Under the pieces are notes generated by a model. It was not told the origin of the DNA, ran no database searches, and saw nothing but the letters and a program-made list of their open reading frames with translations. A stretch of DNA of 64,000 nt from Brachynemurus nebulosus (taxonomy: Eukaryota > Arthropoda > Insecta > Neuroptera > Myrmeleontidae): the NCBI GenBank assembly GCA_035578155.1, contig JAPWDM010000015.1, forward strand, positions 11,040,209-11,104,208. The letters run 5' to 3'. Of this stretch, positions 34,130 through 45,234 are shown in pieces (positions within the stretch are counted from its first letter, which is position 1; every line of letters starts with the position of its first letter). Made by a program: the position numbers and the translations under genes.

Positions 34130-34784
34130 TTTATTGTCATCTTTTGCAACATACCATCAAGTACAGTTTTCATAGAAATTGGGTTTTTTTTTTCATTTAA
34201 ACTCAAAACTGTCTCTGTTTGTTTTCAATAAATATTATGTTCCCCTGATTAACAGGTAGGCATTACTGTTAACCGTATTATTTCTCCCATTTTAATTGTC
34301 GGCTTACTAATTTCAATAAAGAAGCGTCCTGGGGATGTTTTAATTCTTAAGAAACCAGATATATTTAATAGCGACTAACGTGTCACTACTAAAATGTAAT
34401 TAAAAATTTTTTTGACACAAAAACTTTCGTAACATTCTAGCTCTATTAAATTTGGGAAAAATATTTATTAATAAGTTTATTTTAATCAACCCTGATACAA
34501 AAGGTACAAAAAAATAATTCTACTTTAAAAATAAAAAAGAATAAGTCAATTTTCCATCACTGTACTAATATACTATTAGTAAAATTATTATATAAAATAA
34601 TAACATGTAAAAAATACTGATTTATTTATTTTTATTGTTTGATTATTTAATAAAATATGTCCAGTTGAAATGACGTCATTTATTTGGAAAGTGTACGCTT
34701 GGGACACGCGATATAAATTTATGTACGCTTTAGAGACGAATTTTAGTTGTACGCATGAGAGACGTACGCTACGGAGACGACACC
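34130..34784 (-). repeat. MULE right TIR
   Basis: Inverse of 31138-31790. Additional diverged copies of its inner part extend inward to about 33910, so this arm carries tandem subrepeats. Confidence 0.85.
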
Positions 34785-35391
34785 CAAATAACTTCCCTCA
34801 GATGATATTTATATCATCTGAAACGATAAAGCCTATTCTATTCATTGACGAAAAGCCAGGCAAAGAAAATAGCAGACAAACAAAACTTAAGATTCTAACA
34901 GCATTTCCATACAATCATGAGCTTGAACATGCAGTTGGAGAGAGAAGCAAGTACCCCACAAAAAGAAAACAGCGAAGGGTAAATAAATTAAAGGAAAGAG
35001 GGTAAAAAAAAATAAAATCAAACAAGTGTAGAACTACTGAATCTGAAACAGATGAATCTGATACTGAAATTATTTTAGAGAGTGATGAATATAGTGAGTT
35101 ATATAGCTTGTTACAAGTGGTGTCCCGAACTCTGTGCTGGAATCGATGATAGTAATATAATTGATTTTGTTTATCATATTTCTTGTATACAAGGGATAAA
35201 ACTGCTGAAGACTAAGCGGAGACTGATTTACGTAAAAATAATTATTTGTTGATTGCTTTTTTATTAAATGAAAAACTGAGCTTTTAGTAAATTCCAAAGT
35301 TGAAAATTTTGATGAAAACTAAATTTACAGCATGGAACATTGTTAACAATTAATAACAAAGTTAAATTACTAGAAAATAATATATCTTTAA
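34785..35391. other. Spacer with weak coding-like stretch
   Basis: 34793-35005 reads as a basic, Lys/Arg-rich sequence ending in a stop, followed by an acidic Ser/Glu/Asp-rich stretch in the same strand; it could be a disordered tail of an old protein. No family match. Confidence 0.3.
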
Positions 35392-35393
35392 TA

Positions 35394-35473
<80 letters not shown>
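35392..35473. repeat. (TAA)n microsatellite, 5' of the LINE
   Basis: About 27 TAA units run directly into the LINE start. The same repeat resumes at 39967 after the element, as expected for a target-specific insertion in TAA repeats. Confidence 0.95.
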
Positions 35474-35474
<1 letters not shown>

Positions 35475-38400
35475 CGCCCTGTGGGTGGGGGCTTCACTTT
35501 GCAGAATTTCCCCACTGTAAGTCCTGCTTGTCGTAAAAGGCGACTAAAAGGACAACCCATTAGGATGGAGAATGTAAGAAAAGAAAAGCCTCGGAAAAAT
35601 GCCGCTGCCGGTGGAGCGACCGGGCGCATCAGGGTCACCACTGAATGTGACAGTTTAGATCGCGATGACGACAGGCTGGGTTCTAGGCAGCCACCTGTCA
35701 GCTGTAACAACACCTTCAGCCAAAATGCTACTGCCCTACTTACGGAGCCCCCAACACCTTTGGCTCAGCCAACTTTAAGTGTTTCCTCGGAGCATCCTTT
35801 GGGGGCCACTAAAGCTGGTAAGAAGCGTGTGCGTATGCAATGGACAGATGAACTGAATGAATTCATCGTACGCACATACTTCAAAGTTACTAGACTTGAA
35901 ACGGACAAAACTGGTTACCGTACAAAATTACATCAGGAGTTCGCGCGCAGCTACCCTCACCTAAGTCGCGTTACCGAACAGAGACTGGCAGACCAAAAAC
36001 GTGTCATTTTTACCAATAACCTTATCCCTTCGTCCCTCATAAACACCATTAAAACACAAGTCGCACATCAATTTGCTCAAAATGAAGAAAGTCAGGCCGA
36101 CGGCCCACCAGAAATGGGAAGCCCCACACCAAACGACATTCAACAACTTGTCGAGAATGAGCCTAACCACTATGAGACAGCAGTAAATGACACCCTACTG
36201 CAAGAGATCGAACTGGAGTTTAACACAGCGCTTACTGAATTTGAAGGGACGGACCCCACACATAGGTACTTGTTGCCTAAACAACACACCTCACGTAGAT
36301 TGGCTGAGATCGTTGAGATATTAAACAATACAATACTGCCTAAACACTTGGAGACATGTGACAATTTTATCGAGTTACACACAGCTATTTACTGTGGAGC
36401 CGTTGCTGCTATACGTTGTAACGGTTCCGATGTAACACCACCTGTAGCGCACAACTCGAAGGAACACAAAACTCCTGCTTGGGAAACACGATTGAATAAA
36501 CGCATCAACAACACCCGATGCAACCTCGGCAGGATCACCCAATACCAACAGGGTACGAGGTCCAAACGGCTCAACAAATACATACATGACATATTACACA
36601 AACACACAGTACACACACAATACGAGGAACCCAATAAAACACTCACAGAGATCAGAGATACGCTTCATCAAAAATTAACAGCACTAGCGAAGCGCTTACG
36701 AAGGTATAAGACCAGTACTGAACGCAAACGACAAAACCAAGCGTTCAGCAGAAACGAGAGACGATTTTATCAGTCTCTAACGAACACGGTAACTGACAGT
36801 AATGGTCTACCGGAGAAGAACGCTCTCCATAGTTTTTGGGCGAATATATGGTCCAACACCATTGACCATAATGACAAAGCCAGCTGGATCGATACAGAGT
36901 ACAGGAATAACGAACATCCTCCGGAGATGCCCTATACGGACATTACTACAGAGGACGTCTCCAGAGCTTTACAGAGATCGCATAACTGGAAGGCACCTGG
37001 CATCGACAACATACAGAACTACTGGCTCAAACACTTTACATCAACACACAAGTATCTCGCTGAACAATTTACACTATTTATAAGAACACCAAACCTGACA
37101 CCGAAGTTCCTAACGCAGGGTATCACATATATGAAATCAAAAAACAGTGATACAAAAAATCCTGCTAATTATAGGCCTATCACCTGCTTGCCTACTGTGT
37201 ATAAGACTTTGACGTCCTGTCTGGCAGAAAAGATCAATGAACATTGTCAGATTAACACCATACTGACAGAAGAGCAAAAGGGATGTCGAAAGAGGTCACA
37301 AGGTTGCAAAGAGAAGCTTCTGATTGACTCCGTAGTACTGGAACAAGCGAAAGGAAGACAACGTAACCTGTACACAGCGTTTATTGATTACAAAAAGGCA
37401 TTTGATTCGGTGCCGCACTCCTGGTTACGGAGAGTATTGGAGTTGTATAAAATACACCCAAGTATCGTGAACTTCCTTGGAACGATCATGTCCGAATGGC
37501 GAACGACCTTACATTTGAGTATTGGTAACGAAAAAACAACAAGCGATCTTATTCAAGTAAAACGCGGCATATTCCAAGGCGACTCATTGAGTCCATCATG
37601 GTTTTGTCTCGCAATGAATCCACTTTCACGCCTGTTGAATGAAACCAAATACGGTTATAATGTGGGGACAAAAATGAATTCGCACCATACTATTTCACAT
37701 CTAATGTACATGGATGACATAAAGATCTACGCAGCAACTAAACATCAATTACAGAAGCTGCTGGGACTTGCCAGGGAAGTTTCGCGAGACCTCTGCATGG
37801 AGTTCGGGATTGACAAATGTCGGACACAGTGTCGTTCTGGGGGAAAACGAGATGCGGTCGCATTTGAACTCGAACCGGAGTCTGTTATGCAGCCAATGGA
37901 CGAGGGAGAGTCGTATCGGTATCTCGGATTCAACCAGGATGAACGTATAGATCACAGCGCTGTAAAGCAACACCTAATGCAGCAATACCTAGCGCGTGTA
38001 AAGAGATTACTGAACACCCACCTTGATGGAAAAAAAACCATCAAAGCAATTAACACCTACGCAGTTCCGATGCTAACGTACTCATTTGGGGTAATAAAAT
38101 GGACGCCTACGGACTTGACAAACATCGAGATCAAGACCCGCGTCCTTATGACCAAATACAGAATTCATCATCCCAAAGCAGCGATAGAACGACTGACGCT
38201 GCCAAGAGCCGAAGGGGGTCGGGGTCTTATAGACATAAGGAACATGCATAATAAACAGGTTCATAACTTGCGAGAATACTTTTACGCCAAAACACACACA
38301 TCACACCTACACAATGCAATAATTCAAGCCGACAAGGCATACACACCATTAAACCTCTCACACACAGAAATGCCTGATAGTTTTTGCCCCTTGGTCACGA

Positions 38401-39966
38401 AGGAGGACAAAATCCAGCAATGGATCCGCAAGCCTCTACATGGAAGACATCCACATGATCTTAACCAGAGTAACGTCGACAAAGCAGCGTCGCACGCCTG
38501 GTTGAGTCAAGGAAGTCTTTTCCCGGAGACTGAAGGATTCATGCTGGCTATACAAGATCAAGTAATTCATACAAAGAATTACTCAAAATACATACTTCGG
38601 GACTCGTCAATAACATCTGACTCATGCCGGAGATGCCATTCCAAACCCGAAACGATCCAACACATCACAGCTGTCTGTACTCAGCTCGCTCAGTCCGAAT
38701 ATAAACACCGTCACGACCAGGTTGGCAAAATTATATACCAGAAACTAGCGGTTAAGCACCACCTTATAACCGATAAAACCCCTTACTACAAGCTCACACC
38801 AAAAGTAGTAGCGGAGAATGATTCCTGTAGACTTTACTGGGATCGGTCGATTATTACAGATAAGACCATAAATCATAATCGACCAGATATCACCTTCGTA
38901 ATGAAACAAATTAAGACCACCTATCTGATCGACATTGCGGTTCCGAATACACATAACTTACAAAAAACACACGCAGTTAAATTGGAGAAATACACTGACC
39001 TCGCAGCCGAAATAAAACAACAATGGCGAATGGAACATGTCCACATTGTTCCAATAGTACTCAGTGCCACCGGGGTCATTCCGCACACACTACACAATAG
39101 TTTGAGCCTCTTGGGTCTCCCAAAGTACACATATGTCACTATGCAAAAGGCAGTGATCATAAACACGTGTCGTATAGTACGGAAGTTCCTCAGTAATACG
39201 AATCCGACTGCGATATGTGAAAGCACAAGATCTGCTTCTACTCCATCTGAGCCATCTACAGTGAGTGAAGAACACACTGACACTCATCTTACAGACACAC
39301 AACACACATACATAAACACACAATACGCTAACACTGAAACACAAACACTTAACACACATAGAGATCGAGATTCGTCTGATGGAGAGGGAGGATCGACCAA
39401 CTCCCGCACTGTCACTGTTACCGCTCTGGTGCACAATCCTCCCCAACTCAATAACACACAAGGTCCGTCAACCTCTGTACCATCTAAACGCGCAATTCCA
39501 GGAACACCCGATCTTAATGAGCAATTTGATGAATCAGAACACATTTACACCAAGAAACGTAAAATAGAACGACACATCCACACACATACACGAACACACA
39601 CACAATCACAAACAGTCCTTTCCCTTCCCTCTGTCCCTAATCCTACCTATCCTCTGAGGACACGAAAACGAACCAGGCTATCACAGCCGTCTGTCATTGA
39701 GCCAACATCTACGCTCCCACGAGAGTCTCGTCGTACGACCCAGTGTACACCCAAATAGACATAACACCTCGTTTCAAACAACAACAACAACAACAATATA
39801 AGGAGTGATGTGACGGACCCGTCCGTGAATGTACTACGGTACTTTTACGGATCGGTTTGGCACATTACCCTTCCACAGAGCCTAATACCTTGCATAATGC
39901 CGGTATAGGTGAATGTTACCCAGTACTGTCCTACTGAGTAGTGAGCGCCAGGTTGACGTAAAAGTA
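35474..39966 (+). mobile_element. Dong/R4-clade LINE
   Basis: About 4.5 kb between two TAA tracts with no other duplication. Single ORF with an N-terminal DNA-binding region, RT and C-terminal restriction-like endonuclease, the R4 layout; Dong of silkworm is known to use TAA repeats. The 3' UTR (39759-39966) has GACGGACCCGTCCGTGAA, a stem-prone start, and ends TTGACGTAAAAG before the TAA tract; no poly-A tail. Confidence 0.88.
35565..39758 (+). CDS. Dong/R4-type reverse transcriptase with REL endonuclease
   Basis: Target-primed reverse transcription protein. I chose ATG 35565, after the conserved 5' CTTGTCGTAAAAGGCGACTAAAAGG; the frame is open further upstream through the microsatellite as poly-Asn. 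About 1397 residues. N-terminal Myb-like block (RMQWTDELNEFIVRTYF … TEQRLADQKRVI, about 35830-36010). RT with NYRPITCLPT (37168), AFIDYKKAFDSVPH (37377), GDSLSPSWFCLAMNPLS and active site YMDD near 37708. C-terminal CCHC knuckle CRRCHSKPETIQHITAVC (38625) and a PD-(D/E)XK nuclease, RPDITF…YLIDIAVP (38880-38945). No stops or shifts seen; potentially active. The tail is Ser/Thr-rich with THTHTHT-like repeats. Confidence 0.93.
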   Translation: MENVRKEKPRKNAAAGGATGRIRVTTECDSLDRDDDRLGSRQPPVSCNNTFSQNATALLTEPPTPLAQPTLSVSSEHPLGATKAGKKRVRMQWTDELNEFIVRTYFKVTRLETDKTGYRTKLHQEFARSYPHLSRVTEQRLADQKRVIFTNNLIPSSLINTIKTQVAHQFAQNEESQADGPPEMGSPTPNDIQQLVENEPNHYETAVNDTLLQEIELEFNTALTEFEGTDPTHRYLLPKQHTSRRLAEIVEILNNTILPKHLETCDNFIELHTAIYCGAVAAIRCNGSDVTPPVAHNSKEHKTPAWETRLNKRINNTRCNLGRITQYQQGTRSKRLNKYIHDILHKHTVHTQYEEPNKTLTEIRDTLHQKLTALAKRLRRYKTSTERKRQNQAFSRNERRFYQSLTNTVTDSNGLPEKNALHSFWANIWSNTIDHNDKASWIDTEYRNNEHPPEMPYTDITTEDVSRALQRSHNWKAPGIDNIQNYWLKHFTSTHKYLAEQFTLFIRTPNLTPKFLTQGITYMKSKNSDTKNPANYRPITCLPTVYKTLTSCLAEKINEHCQINTILTEEQKGCRKRSQGCKEKLLIDSVVLEQAKGRQRNLYTAFIDYKKAFDSVPHSWLRRVLELYKIHPSIVNFLGTIMSEWRTTLHLSIGNEKTTSDLIQVKRGIFQGDSLSPSWFCLAMNPLSRLLNETKYGYNVGTKMNSHHTISHLMYMDDIKIYAATKHQLQKLLGLAREVSRDLCMEFGIDKCRTQCRSGGKRDAVAFELEPESVMQPMDEGESYRYLGFNQDERIDHSAVKQHLMQQYLARVKRLLNTHLDGKKTIKAINTYAVPMLTYSFGVIKWTPTDLTNIEIKTRVLMTKYRIHHPKAAIERLTLPRAEGGRGLIDIRNMHNKQVHNLREYFYAKTHTSHLHNAIIQADKAYTPLNLSHTEMPDSFCPLVTKEDKIQQWIRKPLHGRHPHDLNQSNVDKAASHAWLSQGSLFPETEGFMLAIQDQVIHTKNYSKYILRDSSITSDSCRRCHSKPETIQHITAVCTQLAQSEYKHRHDQVGKIIYQKLAVKHHLITDKTPYYKLTPKVVAENDSCRLYWDRSIITDKTINHNRPDITFVMKQIKTTYLIDIAVPNTHNLQKTHAVKLEKYTDLAAEIKQQWRMEHVHIVPIVLSATGVIPHTLHNSLSLLGLPKYTYVTMQKAVIINTCRIVRKFLSNTNPTAICESTRSASTPSEPSTVSEEHTDTHLTDTQHTYINTQYANTETQTLNTHRDRDSSDGEGGSTNSRTVTVTALVHNPPQLNNTQGPSTSVPSKRAIPGTPDLNEQFDESEHIYTKKRKIERHIHTHTRTHTQSQTVLSLPSVPNPTYPLRTRKRTRLSQPSVIEPTSTLPRESRRTTQCTPK

Positions 39967-40001
39967 TAATAATAATAATAAAATAATAAAAATAATAATA
40001 A
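39967..40001. repeat. (TAA)n microsatellite, 3' of the LINE
   Basis: ATAATAATAATAAAATAAT-type repeat directly after the LINE 3' end. Confidence 0.9.
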
Positions 40002-40221
40002 TTTATGTAGTCCCAAATATTGTATACATGGACATGTCAGAAATGAAATATATTAATTTAATTTACATTGAGCTATTTATTAGTCATTTCTTCAAATTCG
40101 TCATTTAAGTACTGTTGTGGATGGCCGTAATACGTCGTTAAAAATAAAAATTTATTTTATTTTCTTCGATTATACAATTTCACAAAGTTTTTTATAAGTT
40201 TTTTCTGACACCAGTTATTCA

Positions 40222-40366
40222 ATTGTTTGAATTGAGGAATAACACCCAATTACTTTATTTTAACTAACTTTATTTAAGAAAAGACAAAATTACAATATTT
40301 GAGTATCACTATGACGACATTTAGAATCAATCTAATCTTAGGCTAATTATTGTCCTGTATATATAT
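40222..40366 (-). repeat. E2 LTR, distal part
   Basis: Continues the LTR beyond the DUF7869-like transposon insertion. Its end is placed by analogy with E1: …CAAACA, then 10 bases later TGGTGTCAG, which looks like another tRNA-Leu-type primer site (complement CTGACACCA). A primer site after this LTR would mean the LTR also fronted a second internal region. Uncertain. Confidence 0.45.
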
Positions 40367-43300
40367 GGACACTGTTCTGCAAAAAGGTTTCAACCATCAA
40401 AAAATCAAATTTTGAGAAAATAGTGCTATGATATTAATGAGAGTCGTTTCTATCTTGTTCTTCGTTGTAGATAATACAAAAAAAATTTTTCCACGAGTTA
40501 TTTGCGAAAATTACTTTTTGCAAAATGCAGAATCCCAATCGGAGAGATTTGCAGAAAGGTGTCATGCTGTCTAATACCTTTCTACAAATTAAATTTATTA
40601 TTTTGAATTCTGCAAAAAGGTTTTAACTAACGGCTTAATGCCATTTTACAAAACACTTTAGTAACTTAACAAAAAAAGGTGTTATTGACCTATAATACCA
40701 TTTTGAAAAATTACGTAACGTATTTAAGACGGTGCCTGAGCACGGCATTTATTGTGGATTAACACCTTATTTTAGTTTTTCTCGCATTGCCCTTACTTAG
40801 ACAATCGCATAATATAAACAACGTTGCGCATTATACAATACGCGGAAAGGTAACCGACAAATTTCATAATTCCTTTGTTGTTCACTTCAAGTATACAGTT
40901 AAAAATTGTGTTGCCATAAGTTTATCTGCAAGTGTATTTTTATTTTTATTTTTTTTTTTTTTTATAATTGTGAAGCAAAATATGAGGAGGTGAGTATTAC
41001 CGTTGCATACTGTAATTAATTTTCTATCATAACATAAACTTGAAACAGGTAATAGTAATGATATTTTCTTCGAAATCCCTTTGCTATTTTTATATTCAAA
41101 ATCTTAACTAATTTGAAAAAATTATGAAAAAGTGTAAATTTTCGCAAAGTACGATTATCTAATTGTTGAGAATTTCGTATCATTTTTAACATTTTCTATT
41201 GATTATAATAGGCAAGGTATATCGTCTGATCTTGAAGAAGCAACAATTGCAGACCAAAAAAATAGTTCTAAGGTGTTACTGTCGGAAACCCAAAACATAG
41301 TTTCTAAACAAGATGTTATGCTACCAGAAAATTTGCAATGCCAGACAAATATTTCTCCAGCAATCCAAATGAAAATCCCAGCTGAAGTGCACAAGGAACC
41401 TGAAAATACCCCAAATGTTATAGCCAAATCCTACGGAGTAGAAATTAGTGATTACTCTCCTATAAAAATCCTGGAAAACGAAATACGAATAAAAGAAATT
41501 AAGACAGATGACATTCTTCCAATTCCGATTGTGATTAATGATCGAGTTGAACCAGAATGCTTGGATAAAAATCTTATCGTTTTACCTTTGGATAAGGAAA
41601 TTATGTCAATTTTAAATTATAGTGATTCGGATAATATTAAGCCAGTAGAAATTAATAACGTCTTTCCCGATTTAAACTTATCACAGTGTGAGATGGATTG
41701 TAGCTTGCAATTTGATCATTCTAGATGCAGTCACATTTTCTCTGATTTATCTTCAAATATTTCTAGAATAGAAGCTGAAGTAGAAAAAAGGCATGCTGTC
41801 GAAATTAATGAAATACTATCAACTACAAATGTCAACTTATCCGCCTGCACTCAAGAGAGCACCAGAAGTCTTATGTCTATAACAGTCGATAACGATTCTA
41901 TTCCTGCATAACCATCTTCAAGTGATAACACAATGATCAATACAAAAGGTAGACCAAAAAGAGGCAGGAAAAGGAAATACGAAAGTCAGAGCAGATTAGA
42001 TAAAAAAAAAAGAAGTTAAATACAGGACAAGAATATATAAATTACAAAGGACTTACAGTTCCTGAAAAAACTTTTGCTGGAGAAGGATTTGATTGTAAAT
42101 GTAAAAAAAAATGCACGCAAAATTTATCGGAGTCACAGAGAAAAAAGATTTTTATGAATTATTGGTCTGCCGGATCATATGAAGCTCGTTGCGCCATATT
42201 ACAAGGTTGTTGCAAGGAAGTTCCAGTTAATCGAGTTTACCGAAATACCAAGAAAAGGACGTTTACAAGGCAATACATCCTATATGATCAGCAAGTATGT
42301 AAAAAGACATTCCTTACCACTTTTTCTATTAGCCAGAAACCTGTAGATATTGCTTTATCCAAGAAAAGAAAAGAGCTGCCTGTTAATGACGGTCGTGGTT
42401 TGACGAGTGGCGGGCGTAATAAAATTGCAGAATCGAGAATAACACAAGTAGTTGACTTCATTAAGCGACTACCAAAATATAGATCGCATTATTGTCGAGA
42501 AAATTCTTAGTCGAAGTTTCTCGCACCAAATTTAAATTTAAATTTAATATATGACTTGTACAAGAAAACATGTAATAATGATCCGCTGAGTAAATCATCT
42601 TTTAAAAAAATATTTTATACAAAATTTAATCTAAGATTTAAAAAACCTCAAAAAGACACCTGCATGCGTTGCGATGTTTACGCAGCCAGAAAAAAAGATC
42701 TTTCTGGAAAAGATTTGGAAAATTTAGAAAAAGAGCATAACGATCATTTAGATAAAGCCAAAAATTTAAGAGAAAAAATGAAAAGCGATATGAAACAAGC
42801 AACTGAAAATAACTCGATTGAGACCATTATATTTGATTTGGAGAAAACGCAGTGCCTTCCACAGGTACCAACTAATATTGTTTATTACAAGCGACAGTTA
42901 AACTTATATAATTTAGGATCTAGTATCAATCGGGGATATTTCAATGTTTGGCTGGAACATGAGGGAGGACGTGGAACGCAAGAAGTAGGAAGTTGCTTAA
43001 AAAAATTTATAATAGAAAACTTGAACCCAGAAACCACAGAACTTATACTTTGGGCTGATTCGTGTGGGGGTCAAAATAAAAGCATTAAATTTGTTGTAAT
43101 GTTAATGCACATGCTTTTAAATCATCAGAAATTACAAAAGATAACTATGCGGTTTCTTCAACCCGGCCATACTTATTTACCAAACGATTCCGAGTTCGGC
43201 GATTTTGAATGTGCTTTAAAAACGCATAATCGTTTGTACACTGACAAAGATTTCGTGCATGTGATGAATGTGTGTCGTCGCAAAAATAAATTTATTATTA

Positions 43301-44352
43301 ACAGACTTAACAAAAACGATTTCTTTTCTGTTGAGCCTTTACTAAAGAACATCGTTAACAGAAAACAGGACATTACAAAAAAGAAAATATCTTGGCTCGG
43401 TACATCGGAAATCGAAATGCGAAAAGATGAACCGTAAAAACTGTATTTTAAGTCTGATATAACATCTACGAATTTTCAAGTAGTGAATCTATCTAAATCA
43501 GCGAAAGTTAGATTACCGTCATTTAAAAATATTGAATTACCGCTTCTGTGGCCCAATGGAAAGAGTTTATCATCAGTTAAAATTAAAGATTTGAAAGATA
43601 TGATTAAATTTGTACCAGCTGATGCCAAACCGTTCTACAATTTTTTGAAAACTGCTGAAGGTCTAAACTTTGAAGATGATATTGAAGGATATGGTGAATC
43701 TGTCGACTTTGAAATTTTAGAATGGGATGACTAGAAGGAATAAAAACGTTGAGTTGCCGAGTTTTAACATAAATAAATAAAGTCATATTAAGAATTGATT
43801 AACGAAAATCAATAAAGATAGGTTTACTACTATAAAAATTTATTCTTCCTTACTAAGTATATATTAGTTATTTTGAATAAAACTGTTACCTAGATAGGTA
43901 TTGATATTTAGAATTATGTTTTTGTGTTGTAGTAATCAATAAGACTTTTTGAAATACAAAATAAAGTTGATTTTGATACAATTTTTGTTGTTTTTTTAAC
44001 CTTTAATGCCGTATTGAAAAAAAAAAACAAGATTGATGCATCATTTTGCATAAAGGTACCAACATGCAGTTGAAACCTTTTTGCATTTTATATATGGAAT
44101 AACATATTAAAGCAAAAAGGTGTTAAAAACGTTTATTTTTATTTCTTAGACACTAATATACATTGCTTAGTTATTTAAACGTATTTACGTTCATTTGACT
44201 AAGTTTTAGAAGTATGCAAAATTCCAAATTTGTATATCTTATAGGTAAGAAATAATATGAACTTGTTTTTAAGAGTTGTTCTGAAATCTTTGTTTGTCGT
44301 TTTCTCAAAATGGCCAGATTGAGGGTTGACACCTTTTTGCAGAACAGTGTCC
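40367..44352 (+). mobile_element. 4-kb TIR transposon, possibly Sola-like
   Basis: Ends GGACACTGTTCTGCAAAAAG, matching inverted for about 30 bases and weakly to about 57; ATAT (up to ATATAT) flanks both sides, compatible with a 4-bp duplication as in Sola. CTGCAAAAAGGT-like motifs recur inside (near 40612, 44045 and 44085), likely subterminal binding sites. One transposase gene. It sits in the E2 LTR. Confidence 0.85.
41273..43734 (+). pseudogene. DUF7869-like transposase with in-frame stops
   Basis: N-terminal acidic region (41273-41911, no ATG at its left edge) ends at a TAA and is out of frame with what follows. From about 42020 the frame reads a Cys-rich DNA-binding-like block: CKCKKKCTQNLSESQRKKIF, then EARCAILQGCC. 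Then comes SFKKIFYTKFNLRFKKP, CMRCDVYAARKK, a coiled-coil Lys/Glu stretch, FDLEKTQ with an acidic residue, LILWADSCGGQNKS, the DUF7869 hallmark with an Asp, PGHTYLPNDSEFGDFE with further Asp/Glu, and a C-terminal domain ending at 43734. Two stops interrupt it in register: TAG at 42508-42510 and TAA at 43435-43437. The RNase H-like fold is inferred from the spaced acids. DUF7869 is named from memory. Confidence 0.75.
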
Positions 44353-44644
44353 ATATATGATTTTAAAACAAAGGAAGTCGGGTCCTTGGAGTGGTGTCGC
44401 GTGCAGCTGTGATGCAGGTGTTGATCCTTAATATTGCCATATACTTGCTAATTGATATGCAGGTGTTGATCCTTGATTTGGTCCTGTGTTCTACCATATA
44501 TTTTGCTAATTGATATGCAGGTGTCAATCCTTGATGTTGGTCCTGTGTTGTACCATGTACTTGTTAATGGGTAGGCAGGTGTGAATCCTTGACATTGATC
44601 CTGTGTTTTACTATATACTTGTTAATTAGTATGAAGGCACTTCA
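44353..44644 (-). repeat. E2 LTR, proximal part with tandem repeats
   Basis: On the minus strand it starts TGAAGTGCC like E1, directly after a purine tract. It contains about four units of 58-59 bp (44414-44634), each with GCAGGTGT…ATCCTTGA and TGGTCCTGTGTT…TACTTG(C/T)TAAT. E1 has no such array, so the repeats arose in E2. Confidence 0.75.
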
Positions 44645-44666
44645 ATCCTCGGGGCGGAGATTGAAC

Positions 44667-44892
44667 TTATAGACGAAAAGGAATAAGTTCTTTGGATCTG
44701 TATGACCGTCGTGGGCGTGGTCTTGCCGTAGTATGTGGTGTTTCGTATTGGATGACCACTTGAGGTGATTCTGTAGTTACACTGTCCTTTTCATGTTGCT
44801 TTTCAATTAGTGGAATTAAAGAAAAATGGACGACGGGTTCTCTTGCTGATTTCTTATTGTTGCACTGATTCACTATTTTGATGCATGGATTA
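44667..44892 (-). pseudogene. env: E2 env cytoplasmic tail
   Basis: Minus-strand frame whose first residues (NPCIKIVNQCNN) match E1 env near 19290 (NPCIQIFNRCNN); it ends at 44667 in a basic tail. It is separated from the rest of env at 49521 by the 4.6-kb CACTG element, whose TTA target copy is 44890-44892. Confidence 0.8.
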
Positions 44893-45234
44893 CACTGCGT
44901 TACAAAAAAAAAAAATAAAAATTAAGTACCCACTTTAATTTTGCCTTTTCATTCATTCATACACATTGCTCAATAAGAATATATGCGTACTTTTTTTCTA
45001 TCACGTACTGTTTTTTAGGTACGATAATTATTATATATAAAAATTGGTAAAAAAAAATTAAAAAGTAGTTTCAGTATATACATTATTTTATTTAATAATG
45101 AAAAATTTTTATAATTTATTTAAATTATAATTCGAGTAAAACCGACAACAAACCTTATCATTAAAATATTTGCACGTATTCAAATATAAAACATATAGTG
45201 AAAAGTACATATAACCAAAAAAAATGATAAATAT

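Larger units (their letters stand above)
31138..34784 (-). mobile_element. MULE (Mutator-like) with long TIRs
   Basis: 3647 bp bounded by CAAATAAC on both sides (31130-31137, 34785-34792), an 8-bp duplication as expected for Mutator-like elements. Inverted arms of about 650 bp begin near CGTCTCCGTAGCGTACGTCTC, and each includes duplicated stretches such as CATCCCCAGG(A/G)CGCTTC. The interior has a minus-strand transposase and a (TA)n tract. Confidence 0.92.

Noticed and set aside
35264..35713. Poly-Leu ORF opposite the LINE start
   Set aside because: Shadow of the TAA repeat on the other strand.
39090..39544. Cys-rich antisense ORFs at the LINE 3' end
   Set aside because: Shadow frames of the ACACAC-rich C-terminal tail of the LINE protein.
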